5,495 nucleotides of DNA from Acidobacteriota bacterium (GTDB lineage Bacteria; Acidobacteriota; Terriglobia; Terriglobales; Acidobacteriaceae): contig JAJYBT010000254.1 of assembly GCA_021778875.1 (NCBI GenBank), positions 1 through 5,495 on the forward strand, read 5' to 3'. The notes below the pieces were generated by a model, which saw nothing but the letters and a program-made list of their open reading frames with translations, was not told where the DNA came from and ran no database searches. Of this stretch, positions 1-5,001 are shown one piece after another. The stretch's first letter is position 1, and each line of letters starts with the position of its first letter. The translations under genes were made by a program, and so were the position numbers.

Positions 1-16
1 GGAATTGGGATACGGT

Positions 17-235
17 TTGTCCAAGGAAGACGCGATTGAGGTAATGGCAACGGTACTTGAGACTCTGCCTAATGCCATGTTCAAAGTCGAACTCGAGAAC
101 AAGCACCAGGTACTGGCGCACGTTTCGGGCCGCATGCGAAAGAACTTCATCCGTATTCTTCCCGGCGATCGTGTAGCGGTTGAACTCAGCCCGTATGATC
201 TTACGCGCGGGCGTATTGTCTACCGCTACAAGTAG
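17..235 (+). CDS. infA: Translation initiation factor IF-1
   Basis: IF-1 binds the A site of the 30S subunit and works with IF-2 and IF-3 during initiation in the cytoplasm. From the TTG at 17 the product is 72 residues, exactly the usual length, and opens M-S-K-E-D-A-I-E-V as the family does. A single S1-type OB fold spans nearly the whole protein, with the hallmark stretches [14 protein letters not shown], the HVSGRMRKN segment and the closing [13 protein letters not shown]. The same frame is open back to the window edge and a TTG at 5 could add four residues, but these (M-G-Y-G) do not belong to the family. GGGA at 7-10 lies at fitting distance from TTG 17. It heads the visible part of the operon, 32 bases before rpmJ. 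Identity is certain; the exact start is likely but not proven. Confidence 0.95.
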   Translation: MSKEDAIEVMATVLETLPNAMFKVELENKHQVLAHVSGRMRKNFIRILPGDRVAVELSPYDLTRGRIVYRYK

Positions 236-252
236 CCTGAAGCAGTTTCAGC

Positions 253-258
253 AGGGGG
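253..258 (+). promoter_or_regulatory. Ribosome binding site of rpmJ
   Basis: AGGGGG lies 9 bases before the ATG at 268, in the short infA-rpmJ gap. It supports the start of this very short gene. Confidence 0.7.
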
Positions 259-267
259 TTTGAAGCA

Positions 268-381
268 ATGAAGGTTCGTGCATCGGTAAAGAAGATTTGT
301 GACAAGTGCAAGGTCATCCACCGCCGCGGGGTGGTGCGTGTGATCTGCGAAAATTCAAAGCACAAGCAGCGTCAGGGATAA
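268..381 (+). CDS. rpmJ: 50S ribosomal protein L36 (zinc-ribbon type)
   Basis: L36 is the smallest large-subunit protein and binds 23S rRNA. The 37-residue product ([14 protein letters not shown]...) has the standard length. It keeps the zinc ligands Cys11, Cys14, Cys27 and His32 (C-x2-C...C-x4-H), so it is the zinc-binding 'C+' form rather than the zinc-independent paralogue some bacteria induce under zinc limitation. The basic tail K-H-K-Q-R-Q-G matches the family end. It sits in the canonical slot between infA and rpsM. No second L36 copy is in view. After its TAA comes an unusually long 189-base gap before rpsM, described separately. Confidence 0.96.
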
Positions 382-570
382 CTTGTGCGGCTTGCGTCTT
401 GAGCCAGACAACAGGAACTGTGCCTTTCGGGGCAGGGGCTAGTTAGCCGTAAAGAGGCTTGCGATGAACCCCGGTCGCAATACCAGGTTCCACCACCGCC
501 AGAGCCTGTAAGGTTCCGGCATAACCGCTCTCCGGCGGCTTGATCGTCGAAGAGCACCAAGGACACAAAC
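382..570 (+). promoter_or_regulatory. Structured leader before rpsM; candidate ribosomal-protein regulatory region
   Basis: This non-coding gap can form consecutive hairpins. The first is TGCCT 421-425 with GGGCA 430-434, closing a TTCG loop. The second is GGCTA 437-441 with TAGCC 444-448, drawn more realistically as 4 bp with a tetraloop. The third is TTGCGA 459-464 with TCGCAA 475-480. The fourth is CAGGTTC 484-490 with GAGCCTG 502-508, including one G-T pair. A weak fifth is GGTT 512-515 with AACC 523-526. CCCCG in the third loop (469-473) is complementary to CGGGG at 428-432, allowing a pseudoknot or alternative fold. In E. coli, S4 represses the alpha operon at a pseudoknot just before rpsM, so the position fits; the S4 link is inference. 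I found no convincing sigma-70 promoter here. Confidence 0.45.
559..563 (+). promoter_or_regulatory. Ribosome binding site of rpsM
   Basis: AAGGA ends 7 bases before the ATG at 571, a near-ideal spacing that fixes the rpsM start. Confidence 0.75.
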
Positions 571-957
571 ATGGCACGTATAGCCGGCGTCGATCTGCCC
601 CGCAATAAACAGGCGCGGATCGGGCTTACTTACATCTACGGGATCGGAAACCCGCGTGCCCTCCGGATTCTGGAATCTGCGAATGTTGACCCATTCAAGA
701 AGATCCAGGACCTAGGCGAGGACGAGGTCAACCGCATCCGCCAGATCATCGAAAACGAAGGCGCTGTTGAGGGCGATCTCCGCAAAGATGTTGGCATGAA
801 CATCAAGCGACTGATTGATATTCAGTCTTACCGTGGTTTGCGGCATCGCCGCAGCCTTCCGGCGCGGGGTCAGCGCACGCATACCAATGCCCGCACCCGT
901 AAGGGCCCGCGCAAGGGTACGGTAGCCAACAAGAAGAAAGCGACGGCGAAGACCTAA
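571..957 (+). CDS. rpsM: 30S ribosomal protein S13
   Basis: S13 sits in the head of the 30S subunit, contacts the P-site tRNA and forms bridges to the 50S subunit. The 128-residue product opens [14 protein letters not shown], the family signature, followed by the helix-two-turns-helix region (Y-I-Y-G-I-G near residues 21-26, then L-G-E-D-E-V near 48-53). It carries the S13 motif [16 protein letters not shown] at about 88-103. The basic tail [11 protein letters not shown] reaches the decoding region. The protein is about ten residues longer than E. coli S13 because of a lysine/alanine/threonine-rich end (residues 119-128). Its TAA overlaps the rpsK ATG by one base, suggesting translational coupling. 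Identity is certain. Confidence 0.97.
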   Translation: MARIAGVDLPRNKQARIGLTYIYGIGNPRALRILESANVDPFKKIQDLGEDEVNRIRQIIENEGAVEGDLRKDVGMNIKRLIDIQSYRGLRHRRSLPARGQRTHTNARTRKGPRKGTVANKKKATAKT

Positions 958-1370
958 TGGCAAAAGCACAGAGCGCCGGAAAGGCCGGCAAGAACAAGAA
1001 GTTCAAGAAGCGCGAACGCAAGAATGTGCCCTACGGTCTGGTACACATTCAGGCGTCGTTCAACAACACCATCGTGACCATCACCGACCAGCAGGGCAAC
1101 ACGATCTCGTGGAAGAGCTCGGGTTCGCTCGGCTTCCGCGGGTCGCGTAAGGGGACGCCGTTTGCCGCGCAGCAGGCAGCCATTAATGCCGCAAACCAGG
1201 CACGTGACCATGGCCTGCGTACGGTTGATGTGCGCGTCAGCGGTCCGGGCTCTGGACGTGAGTCAGCTGTTCGCGCGTTGGCTGCGGCTGGCATCGACGT
1301 CCGCTCCATTCGCGACGTAACGCCGATTCCGCACAACGGTTGCCGTCCGCCCAAGCGTCGCCGAGTGTAG
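957..1370 (+). CDS. rpsK: 30S ribosomal protein S11
   Basis: S11 forms part of the 30S platform near the E site and the Shine-Dalgarno helix. The 137-residue product has a lysine-rich N-terminal extension (about 23 residues) before the conserved core that starts near Y26-G-L-V-H-I. Core signatures are [11 protein letters not shown] (34-44), [16 protein letters not shown] (57-72), [15 protein letters not shown] (94-108) and the closing [16 protein letters not shown]. It is slightly longer than E. coli S11 because of the N-terminal arm. The start ATG overlaps the rpsM stop (TAATG) and there is only a weak ribosome binding site (GAAG) inside the end of rpsM, so translation is probably coupled to rpsM. 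Identity is certain. Confidence 0.97.
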   Translation: MAKAQSAGKAGKNKKFKKRERKNVPYGLVHIQASFNNTIVTITDQQGNTISWKSSGSLGFRGSRKGTPFAAQQAAINAANQARDHGLRTVDVRVSGPGSGRESAVRALAAAGIDVRSIRDVTPIPHNGCRPPKRRRV

Positions 1371-1389
1371 CCCCGGAACTGTTCTGGCC

Positions 1390-1415
1390 GGAGGTCGGCC
1401 CAGCGGCCGGCCTCT
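1390..1415 (+). terminator. GC-rich hairpin after rpsK; possible attenuator or 3'-end stem
   Basis: A 10-bp stem (1391-1400 with 1405-1414, extendable by G1390-T1415) with a four-base loop lies 20 bases after the rpsK stop. The only nearby T-rich stretch is AATTT at 1421-1425, about six bases after the stem, so it is a poor intrinsic terminator. It could partly terminate transcription, protect the 3' end of a processed upstream mRNA, or form part of the rpsD leader. Confidence 0.35.
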
Positions 1416-1564
1416 AGCCCAATTTGCTACGAAGAAGTAGAATTTCTGTAGGGATGCTAGAGAGAAGTTTCTTATCCCTGCGTTATGAACCGGGAAGAAG
1501 TGCTGCCAGCGCGTAAACCGGTTGACCTCTGAAGTTCACAAATGTCCGCGCGCCATGCCGGGCC

Positions 1565-1569
1565 AGGAG
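1565..1569 (+). promoter_or_regulatory. Ribosome binding site that fixes the rpsD TTG start
   Basis: AGGAG lies 8 bases before the TTG at 1578. The in-frame ATG at 1542 has no comparable site, so this decides the start. Confidence 0.8.
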
Positions 1570-1577
1570 AGATAGAT

Positions 1578-2207
1578 TTGGCACGTTATACAGGAGCAGT
1601 CTGCCGCCTTTGCCGTCGTGAAGGCACCAAGCTTTTCCTCAAGGGAGCGAAATGCTTCTCGGAGAAGTGTCCTATTGAGAAGCGCAACTTTGCACCGGGT
1701 CAGCATGGTCGCGACCGCAAGGCCAAGATTGTCGGCTATGGCCTGCAGCTTCGCGAAAAGCAGAAGGCGAAGCGTATGTACTTCACTCTCGAGGGGCAGT
1801 TCCGCGAGTACTACGAGAAGGCTTCGAAATCCCAGGGCGTAACAGGCGAAATTCTGCTTCAACAACTCGAGCGCCGCTTGGACAACGTCGCTTTCCGCCT
1901 GGGTTTTGCCAGCTCGCGCCGTCAAGCCCGTCAGATTGTGCGCCACGGGCACGTTGAGGTGAACGGCAGAAAAGTCAACATCCCCTCATACCAGGTGAGC
2001 GTTGGCGATGAGATCAAGGTTCGTCCGAACTCTGCCAAGCTCACTGTGATTGAGGGCGCCCGCGAGTTCGCTGGTCATCAAGGCGCGCCGGCATGGCTTT
2101 CGATCGATGCTGAAAATCTGTCTGGTAAGGTGCTTTCGCTGCCCAAGCGCGACGAGATCAACCTGCCTGTAAACGAGCAGCTCATCGTCGAACTTTACAG
2201 CAAGTAA
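1578..2207 (+). CDS. rpsD: 30S ribosomal protein S4 (zinc-type), TTG start
   Basis: S4 is a primary 16S rRNA-binding protein that nucleates 30S assembly and in many bacteria represses the operon that encodes it. From the TTG at 1578 the product is 209 residues and opens [16 protein letters not shown], the family N-terminus. Cys9, Cys12, Cys26 and Cys31 form a zinc-binding knuckle, as in Thermus S4; E. coli S4 lacks it. The S4 RNA-binding domain spans about residues 99-161 ([29 protein letters not shown]). The end [15 protein letters not shown] is typical. Starting at the ATG at 1542 would add twelve residues foreign to the family. It lies between rpsK and rpoA, as in Proteobacteria; Bacillus keeps rpsD elsewhere. 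Confidence 0.96.
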   Translation: MARYTGAVCRLCRREGTKLFLKGAKCFSEKCPIEKRNFAPGQHGRDRKAKIVGYGLQLREKQKAKRMYFTLEGQFREYYEKASKSQGVTGEILLQQLERRLDNVAFRLGFASSRRQARQIVRHGHVEVNGRKVNIPSYQVSVGDEIKVRPNSAKLTVIEGAREFAGHQGAPAWLSIDAENLSGKVLSLPKRDEINLPVNEQLIVELYSK

Positions 2208-2324
2208 GTTTTGAGCAAGACGCCGCCCTCTGGGTGGCGGAATTTCAATCAACGAAGGAGAATCAGGCGCTGCCATTGCAGAATGCTTCGCGATGTTTGC
2301 AGCGCGTGAAAGGTGACAATCGAT
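2208..2324 (+). promoter_or_regulatory. rpsD-rpoA intergenic region with hairpin and inverted repeat
   Basis: The gap opens with an 8-bp hairpin (2221-2228 with 2232-2239, TCT loop, one G-T pair), 13 bases after the rpsD stop and followed by AATTT at 2241-2245. A strong AAGGAG at 2255-2260 has no good start codon at the right distance. Next is a perfect 7-bp inverted repeat, GCGCTGC 2267-2273 with GCAGCGC 2299-2305, that ends just before the rpoA ribosome binding site. An eight-codon ATG frame (2283-2309) lies in its loop. The structures are seen; whether they tune rpoA translation or are remnants is unknown. Confidence 0.35.
2309..2316 (+). promoter_or_regulatory. Ribosome binding site of rpoA
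   Basis: AAAGGTGA ends 8 bases before the ATG at 2325. The possible GTG start at 2313 lies inside this motif, which argues against using it. Confidence 0.7.
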
Positions 2325-3413
2325 ATGCTTTGGAGAGGATTTCAAAAACCCAAGCGCCTGGCAGTTGACGCCGAGACGCTCACCGAAAAATACGGGAAGT
2401 TCAGCGCCCAGCCCTTTGAGCGCGGCTTCGGCACCACCATCGGGAATGCGCTGCGCCGCACGCTGCTCTCGTCTATCGAAGGCGCCGCGGTTACCGCAGT
2501 CAAGATCGAGGGTGTTCTCCACGAATTCCAGTCCATCACTGGCGTCGTTGAGGACGCGACCGACATCATCCTCAACCTCAAGCAGATCCCGTTCAAGTTG
2601 AGCGGCGACGGCCCCAAGGCTCTCTATCTGCGTGTGGATCAGCCCGGTGTCGTCACCTCTGGACAGATCGAGTCCGACGGTGACGTGGAAATTCTCGACA
2701 AGGACATTTATATCGCCACGGTCAGCGAGGGCGGTAAGCTCGAAATGGAGATGCGCCTCAAGCGCGGTCGTGGCTACGTCTCGGCTGATAAGAACTTCGA
2801 CGCCGATTTGGGCATCGGATTCATTCCGGTGGATTCGGTCCACTCGCCAGTCCGCAAGGTGAACTACACCGTTGAAGCCGCGCGTCTGGGGCAGATCACC
2901 GACTACGACAAGCTGACCCTCGAAGTGTGGACCAATGGCACTGTGCTGCCAGCAGACGCTGTGGGCCTGGCCGCCAAGCTGCTCAAGGACCACATGAGCA
3001 TTTTTATCAACTTTGAGGAAGAGATCGAAGCGGATGCCTCTGTTGATGATGGCCGCGGATTGCTCCGCAATGACAATCTCAACCGCTCTGTTGAAGAGCT
3101 GGAGCTCAGCGTGCGCAGCTACAACTGCCTCAAGAACGCGAATATCCAGACCATCGGCGAACTGGTTCAGAAGACCGAAGCTGAGATGCTCAAGACGAAG
3201 AACTTCGGCCGTAAGTCGCTGAACGAAATCAAGGAAATCCTCGCGCAGATGGGACTCTCGCTGGGCATGAAGATAGACGAGCACGGCAACGCTGTACCCG
3301 GGCCGACCTCTGTTCTCCCCGCGACAACGCTCGCTGCTAACTACGGCGGCTTCGACGACGAAGAGGATCTGGACACCGATCTTGGGCCGCAGGGCGAGAC
3401 GGAAAACTTTTAA
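2325..3413 (+). CDS. rpoA: DNA-directed RNA polymerase subunit alpha
   Basis: Alpha dimerises to start RNA polymerase assembly and contacts UP elements and activators. From ATG 2325 the product is 362 residues ([11 protein letters not shown]...). The N-terminal assembly domain (to about 230) has the hallmark [19 protein letters not shown] (32-50) and the G-V-L-H-E-F stretch. A linker at about 231-250 leads to the C-terminal DNA-binding domain (about 251-314). There R264, N267, C268, G295, K297 and S298 align with E. coli R265, N268, C269, G296, K298 and S299, so UP-element recognition looks intact. After L-S-L-G-M the protein continues about 47 residues, ending in an acidic stretch ([10 protein letters not shown]), beyond the 329-residue E. 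coli protein. A GTG at 2313 would add M-T-I-D. Identity is certain. Confidence 0.97.
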   Translation: MLWRGFQKPKRLAVDAETLTEKYGKFSAQPFERGFGTTIGNALRRTLLSSIEGAAVTAVKIEGVLHEFQSITGVVEDATDIILNLKQIPFKLSGDGPKALYLRVDQPGVVTSGQIESDGDVEILDKDIYIATVSEGGKLEMEMRLKRGRGYVSADKNFDADLGIGFIPVDSVHSPVRKVNYTVEAARLGQITDYDKLTLEVWTNGTVLPADAVGLAAKLLKDHMSIFINFEEEIEADASVDDGRGLLRNDNLNRSVEELELSVRSYNCLKNANIQTIGELVQKTEAEMLKTKNFGRKSLNEIKEILAQMGLSLGMKIDEHGNAVPGPTSVLPATTLAANYGGFDDEEDLDTDLGPQGETENF

Positions 3414-3424
3414 GCGCGGTTGAT

Positions 3425-3457
3425 AGAGGCCAGATGAAGTATCTGCATCGGGCCTCT
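3425..3457 (+). terminator. Hairpin between rpoA and rplQ; possible attenuator
   Basis: AGAGGCC (3425-3431) and GGCCTCT (3451-3457) form a perfect 7-bp stem beginning 12 bases after the rpoA stop. An inner CAGAT/ATCTG helix (3431-3435 with 3441-3445) can stack in the loop, competing for C3431. The stem is followed by a pyrimidine run (TCCTCC) rather than a T tract, so full termination is unlikely. It could act as a partial terminator or RNA-stability element within the 84-base gap. Confidence 0.35.
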
Positions 3458-3497
3458 TCCTCCGCCGAAAATCCAAATTGAGATAGAGAGAAACGCC

Positions 3498-3971
3498 ATG
3501 CGTCACCGCAATGCAGGTTACAAACTCGGACGGAACACCAGTCATCGCCGCGCTCTGCTGCGCAACCTGGTCACGTCGATCGTTCTGGAGGACCGCGTCG
3601 AGACAACCGTCGCCAAGGCGAAGGCCGCGCGCCCTCATGTTGAAAAACTCATCACCCTTGGCAAGAAGGGCGATCTCCACGCGCGCCGTCAGGCACTGGC
3701 TTACCTGCAAACACGCGAAGCGGTGACCCGCCTTTTTGAAACCGTAGCACCCCGTTATGGCGATCGGAATGGTGGATATCTGCGCATTGTTCGCACCGGC
3801 TTCCAGCGCGGCGACGGCGCAGAGAAGGCATTCATCGAGTTGCTCGGCGCAGAACAGCTTCTGGACGAGAAGCGCCAAAAGCGCGCTGAGGCCCGGGCGA
3901 AACGCCGCGAAGAGCTGCAGAAGCAGCTTTCTGAGCAGCAGCCAGCCGAAGGCGGCGAGCAGGAATCCTAG
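3498..3971 (+). CDS. rplQ: 50S ribosomal protein L17
   Basis: L17 binds 23S rRNA near the peptide exit tunnel. The 157-residue product opens MRHRNAGYKLGRNTSHRRAL, the family signature. The core continues with L-L-R-N-L-V-T-S-I-V-L-E-D-R-V-E-T-T (20-37), A-K-A-A-R-P-H-V-E-K-L-I-T-L-G (41-54), APRYGDRNGGYLRIVR (84-99) and a core end near E-L-L-G (114-117). E. coli L17 is 127 residues; here residues about 120-157 form an added charged tail (E-K-R-Q-K-R-A-E-A-R-A-K-R-R-E-E-L...) that should be helical and possibly extends off the ribosome surface, ending in a glutamate/glycine-rich segment. AGAGAG at 3485-3490 gives a modest ribosome binding site 7 bases upstream. It is the last gene of the operon, followed by a strong terminator. 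Identity is certain. Confidence 0.96.
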   Translation: MRHRNAGYKLGRNTSHRRALLRNLVTSIVLEDRVETTVAKAKAARPHVEKLITLGKKGDLHARRQALAYLQTREAVTRLFETVAPRYGDRNGGYLRIVRTGFQRGDGAEKAFIELLGAEQLLDEKRQKRAEARAKRREELQKQLSEQQPAEGGEQES

Positions 3972-3984
3972 TCTCTCGTCTCGT

Positions 3985-4030
3985 GAAAGAGATTTCGGGC
4001 GCGCCGATCCTGGCGCGCTCTTTCGTTTTT
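3985..4030 (+). terminator. Intrinsic terminator closing the ribosomal-protein operon
   Basis: GAAAGAG (3985-3991) pairs with CTCTTTC (4018-4024), and an inner CGCGCC (4000-4005) pairs with GGCGCG (4012-4017) around a GATCCT loop, leaving an unpaired 5' strand at 3992-3999. TTTTT at 4026-4030 follows almost at once. It lies 13 bases after the rplQ stop and is the only hairpin in the window with a proper T tract, so it probably ends transcription from the operon. Confidence 0.85.
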
Positions 4031-4033
4031 AGG

Positions 4034-4072
4034 CATAACGGATCATAACTTTTCATATGAATCTGCTATCCT
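4034..4072 (+). promoter_or_regulatory. Candidate promoter of the phosphatase gene with a CATAAC direct repeat
   Basis: TGCTATCCT at 4064-4072 reads as an extended -10 element (TG at 4064-4065, TATCCT at 4067-4072). The hexamer 17 bases upstream is CATAAC (4044-4049), a poor -35 match, as expected for extended -10 promoters. CATAAC also occurs at 4034-4039, exactly ten bases earlier, about one helical turn, so the pair may instead be an activator site. It lies directly after the operon terminator and 28 bases or more before the ATG, which supports independent transcription. Confidence 0.4.
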
Positions 4073-4099
4073 GCCATTTTCTGTGCAGGACGCAAGCGC

Positions 4100-4906
4100 A
4101 TGACCCCGACCCGAACTTCCAACCGGCCCACTCTACTGCGCAAGCTGCATAGCCGCGTGCTGCTTGGACTTGGCGTAAAGCAGCGCGCCGCGGGCATTAC
4201 GGATGAGGCGCATCGCATCCAGATGCGGCTGCTTCCCAATGAGACCCCGCAGCTGACTGGCTACCAGATTGCCTGCGCCTGGCAGCCTTCGCAGGATGCC
4301 AGTGCTGACTATTTTGATGTTTTTTCGTTCGGCGCTGACAAGCTTGGACTATGTATTGCTGACGTCTCCGGCAAGGGCACTCCGGCGGCGCTGCTTATGT
4401 CGAGCCTGCAGGCGTCGTTAAAGACCTTCGCGGGGCCTCATGTTCCGCCCTCGGCGCTCTGCTCTCAGCTTAACGCAGTGCTGTCAGATAATATCGCACC
4501 TGGCCGCTACGCCAGTCTCTTCTATGGATTGCTTGACGGCAATGCCCGTACTCTAAGCTATGAGAGTGCGGGACATTGCCTGCCTCTGCTTGTCCGCGCC
4601 GATGGATCCATTCAGATTCTGGAAGCCTCCAGCGGCGTTCTCGGCCTCTTCTCGCACTGGACCTACAACGACCAGCAACTCGCGCTTGCTTCCGGGGACG
4701 TCCTGGTCATGATGACCGACGGTTTACTCGAGGCAACGAACGCGCAGGGCGCTGAATTCGGCTATAAGCGTCTTATTGCTGCCGTGCTTCCCAAGCGCGC
4801 TGAAGGCGCGCACTCCATCCGCCAGCGTGTAATGGAGGAAGTCACGCAGTTTTGCGGCGGCGAGTTCGCCGATGATGCATCTCTGATTGTTTTGACTGTG
4901 GACTAA
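4100..4906 (+). CDS. PP2C-type serine phosphatase (SpoIIE/RsbU-like), catalytic domain only
   Basis: This 268-residue protein has the SpoIIE/PPM fold that removes phosphate from Ser/Thr residues, typically on anti-sigma-factor antagonists in partner-switching systems. The lead-in R-L-L-P (about 43-46) is followed by D-A-S-A-D-Y-F-D-V-F (66-75), which takes the place of the usual G-G-D-Y-Y-D, and by I-A-D-V-S-G-K-G-T-P-A-A-L-L-M (86-100). Later motifs are Y-A-S-L-F-Y-G-L-L-D (137-146), Y-E-S-A-G-H (154-159), ASGDVLVMMTDGLLEATN (197-214) and A-D-D-A-S-L (257-262). Predicted metal ligands D70, D88, D207 and D258/D259 are present, so it should be active. No PAS, GAF, HAMP, response-regulator or membrane segment precedes the domain; the first 40 residues are basic. 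AGGA at 4087-4090 supports the ATG. No anti-sigma partner is in view, so its target is unknown. Confidence 0.88.
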   Translation: MTPTRTSNRPTLLRKLHSRVLLGLGVKQRAAGITDEAHRIQMRLLPNETPQLTGYQIACAWQPSQDASADYFDVFSFGADKLGLCIADVSGKGTPAALLMSSLQASLKTFAGPHVPPSALCSQLNAVLSDNIAPGRYASLFYGLLDGNARTLSYESAGHCLPLLVRADGSIQILEASSGVLGLFSHWTYNDQQLALASGDVLVMMTDGLLEATNAQGAEFGYKRLIAAVLPKRAEGAHSIRQRVMEEVTQFCGGEFADDASLIVLTVD

Positions 4907-5001
4907 TGCTAGTTCCGGTAATGCCGGTACGCCCGAGGCCGACGTATCGTCTGGGCCGCTCCCAAGTGTTTGCCGGAAGCAGCCCCTCGACAACTCTTCG
5001 C
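4907..5001. other. Convergent intergenic region with a weak hairpin
   Basis: This 95-base stretch separates the stops of the phosphatase and the minus-strand barrel gene. GGCCGACG (4937-4944) can pair with CGTC (4948-4951) and GGCC (4954-4957) across a TAT loop with a two-base bulge. TTCCGG (4913-4918) is complementary to CCGGAA (4973-4978), and CCGGTA repeats at 4915 and 4924. No T tract follows on either strand, so a shared intrinsic terminator is possible but weak. Confidence 0.25.

Larger units (their letters stand above)
1371..1577 (+). promoter_or_regulatory. Structured leader before rpsD; candidate S4 autoregulatory region
   Basis: This 207-base gap has three stackable structures. The first is a GC-rich 10-bp hairpin, 1391-1400 with 1405-1414 (loop CAGC, one G-T pair). 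The second is AGGGAT 1450-1455 with ATCCCT 1474-1479, extendable by three pairs to 1447-1482 and holding an inner AGAA/TTCT stem (1463-1472). The third is AACCGG 1488-1493 with CCGGTT 1518-1523, enclosing GTGCT 1500-1504 with AGCGC 1508-1512. A small CTAC/GTAG stem (1427-1440) lies between the first two. rpsD encodes S4, the repressor of its own transcript in several bacteria, so a feedback element here is plausible. A promoter is possible (TTGCTA at 1424, then TGTAGG at 1447, 17 bases apart) but weak. The stems are seen; the function is inferred. Confidence 0.45.

Noticed and set aside
372..605. A minus-strand frame covering the rpmJ-rpsM gap
   Set aside because: It has low-complexity, unrecognisable composition, overlaps the start of rpsM, and lies where the plus strand forms a hairpin chain.
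1542..1577. An upstream ATG start for rpsD
   Set aside because: It would add twelve residues not found in S4 and lacks a ribosome binding site; the TTG at 1578 has AGGAG at the right distance.
2313..2324. GTG start for rpoA
   Set aside because: The GTG lies within AAAGGTGA, which is the ribosome binding site of the ATG at 2325; the ATG start gives the usual M-L-W-R-G-F-Q opening.
1986..3878. A 630-codon open frame on the minus strand opposite rpsD, rpoA and rplQ
   Set aside because: It lies antisense to three unmistakable conserved genes, shows no recognisable domain, and is the kind of open antisense frame produced by GC-biased codon use.
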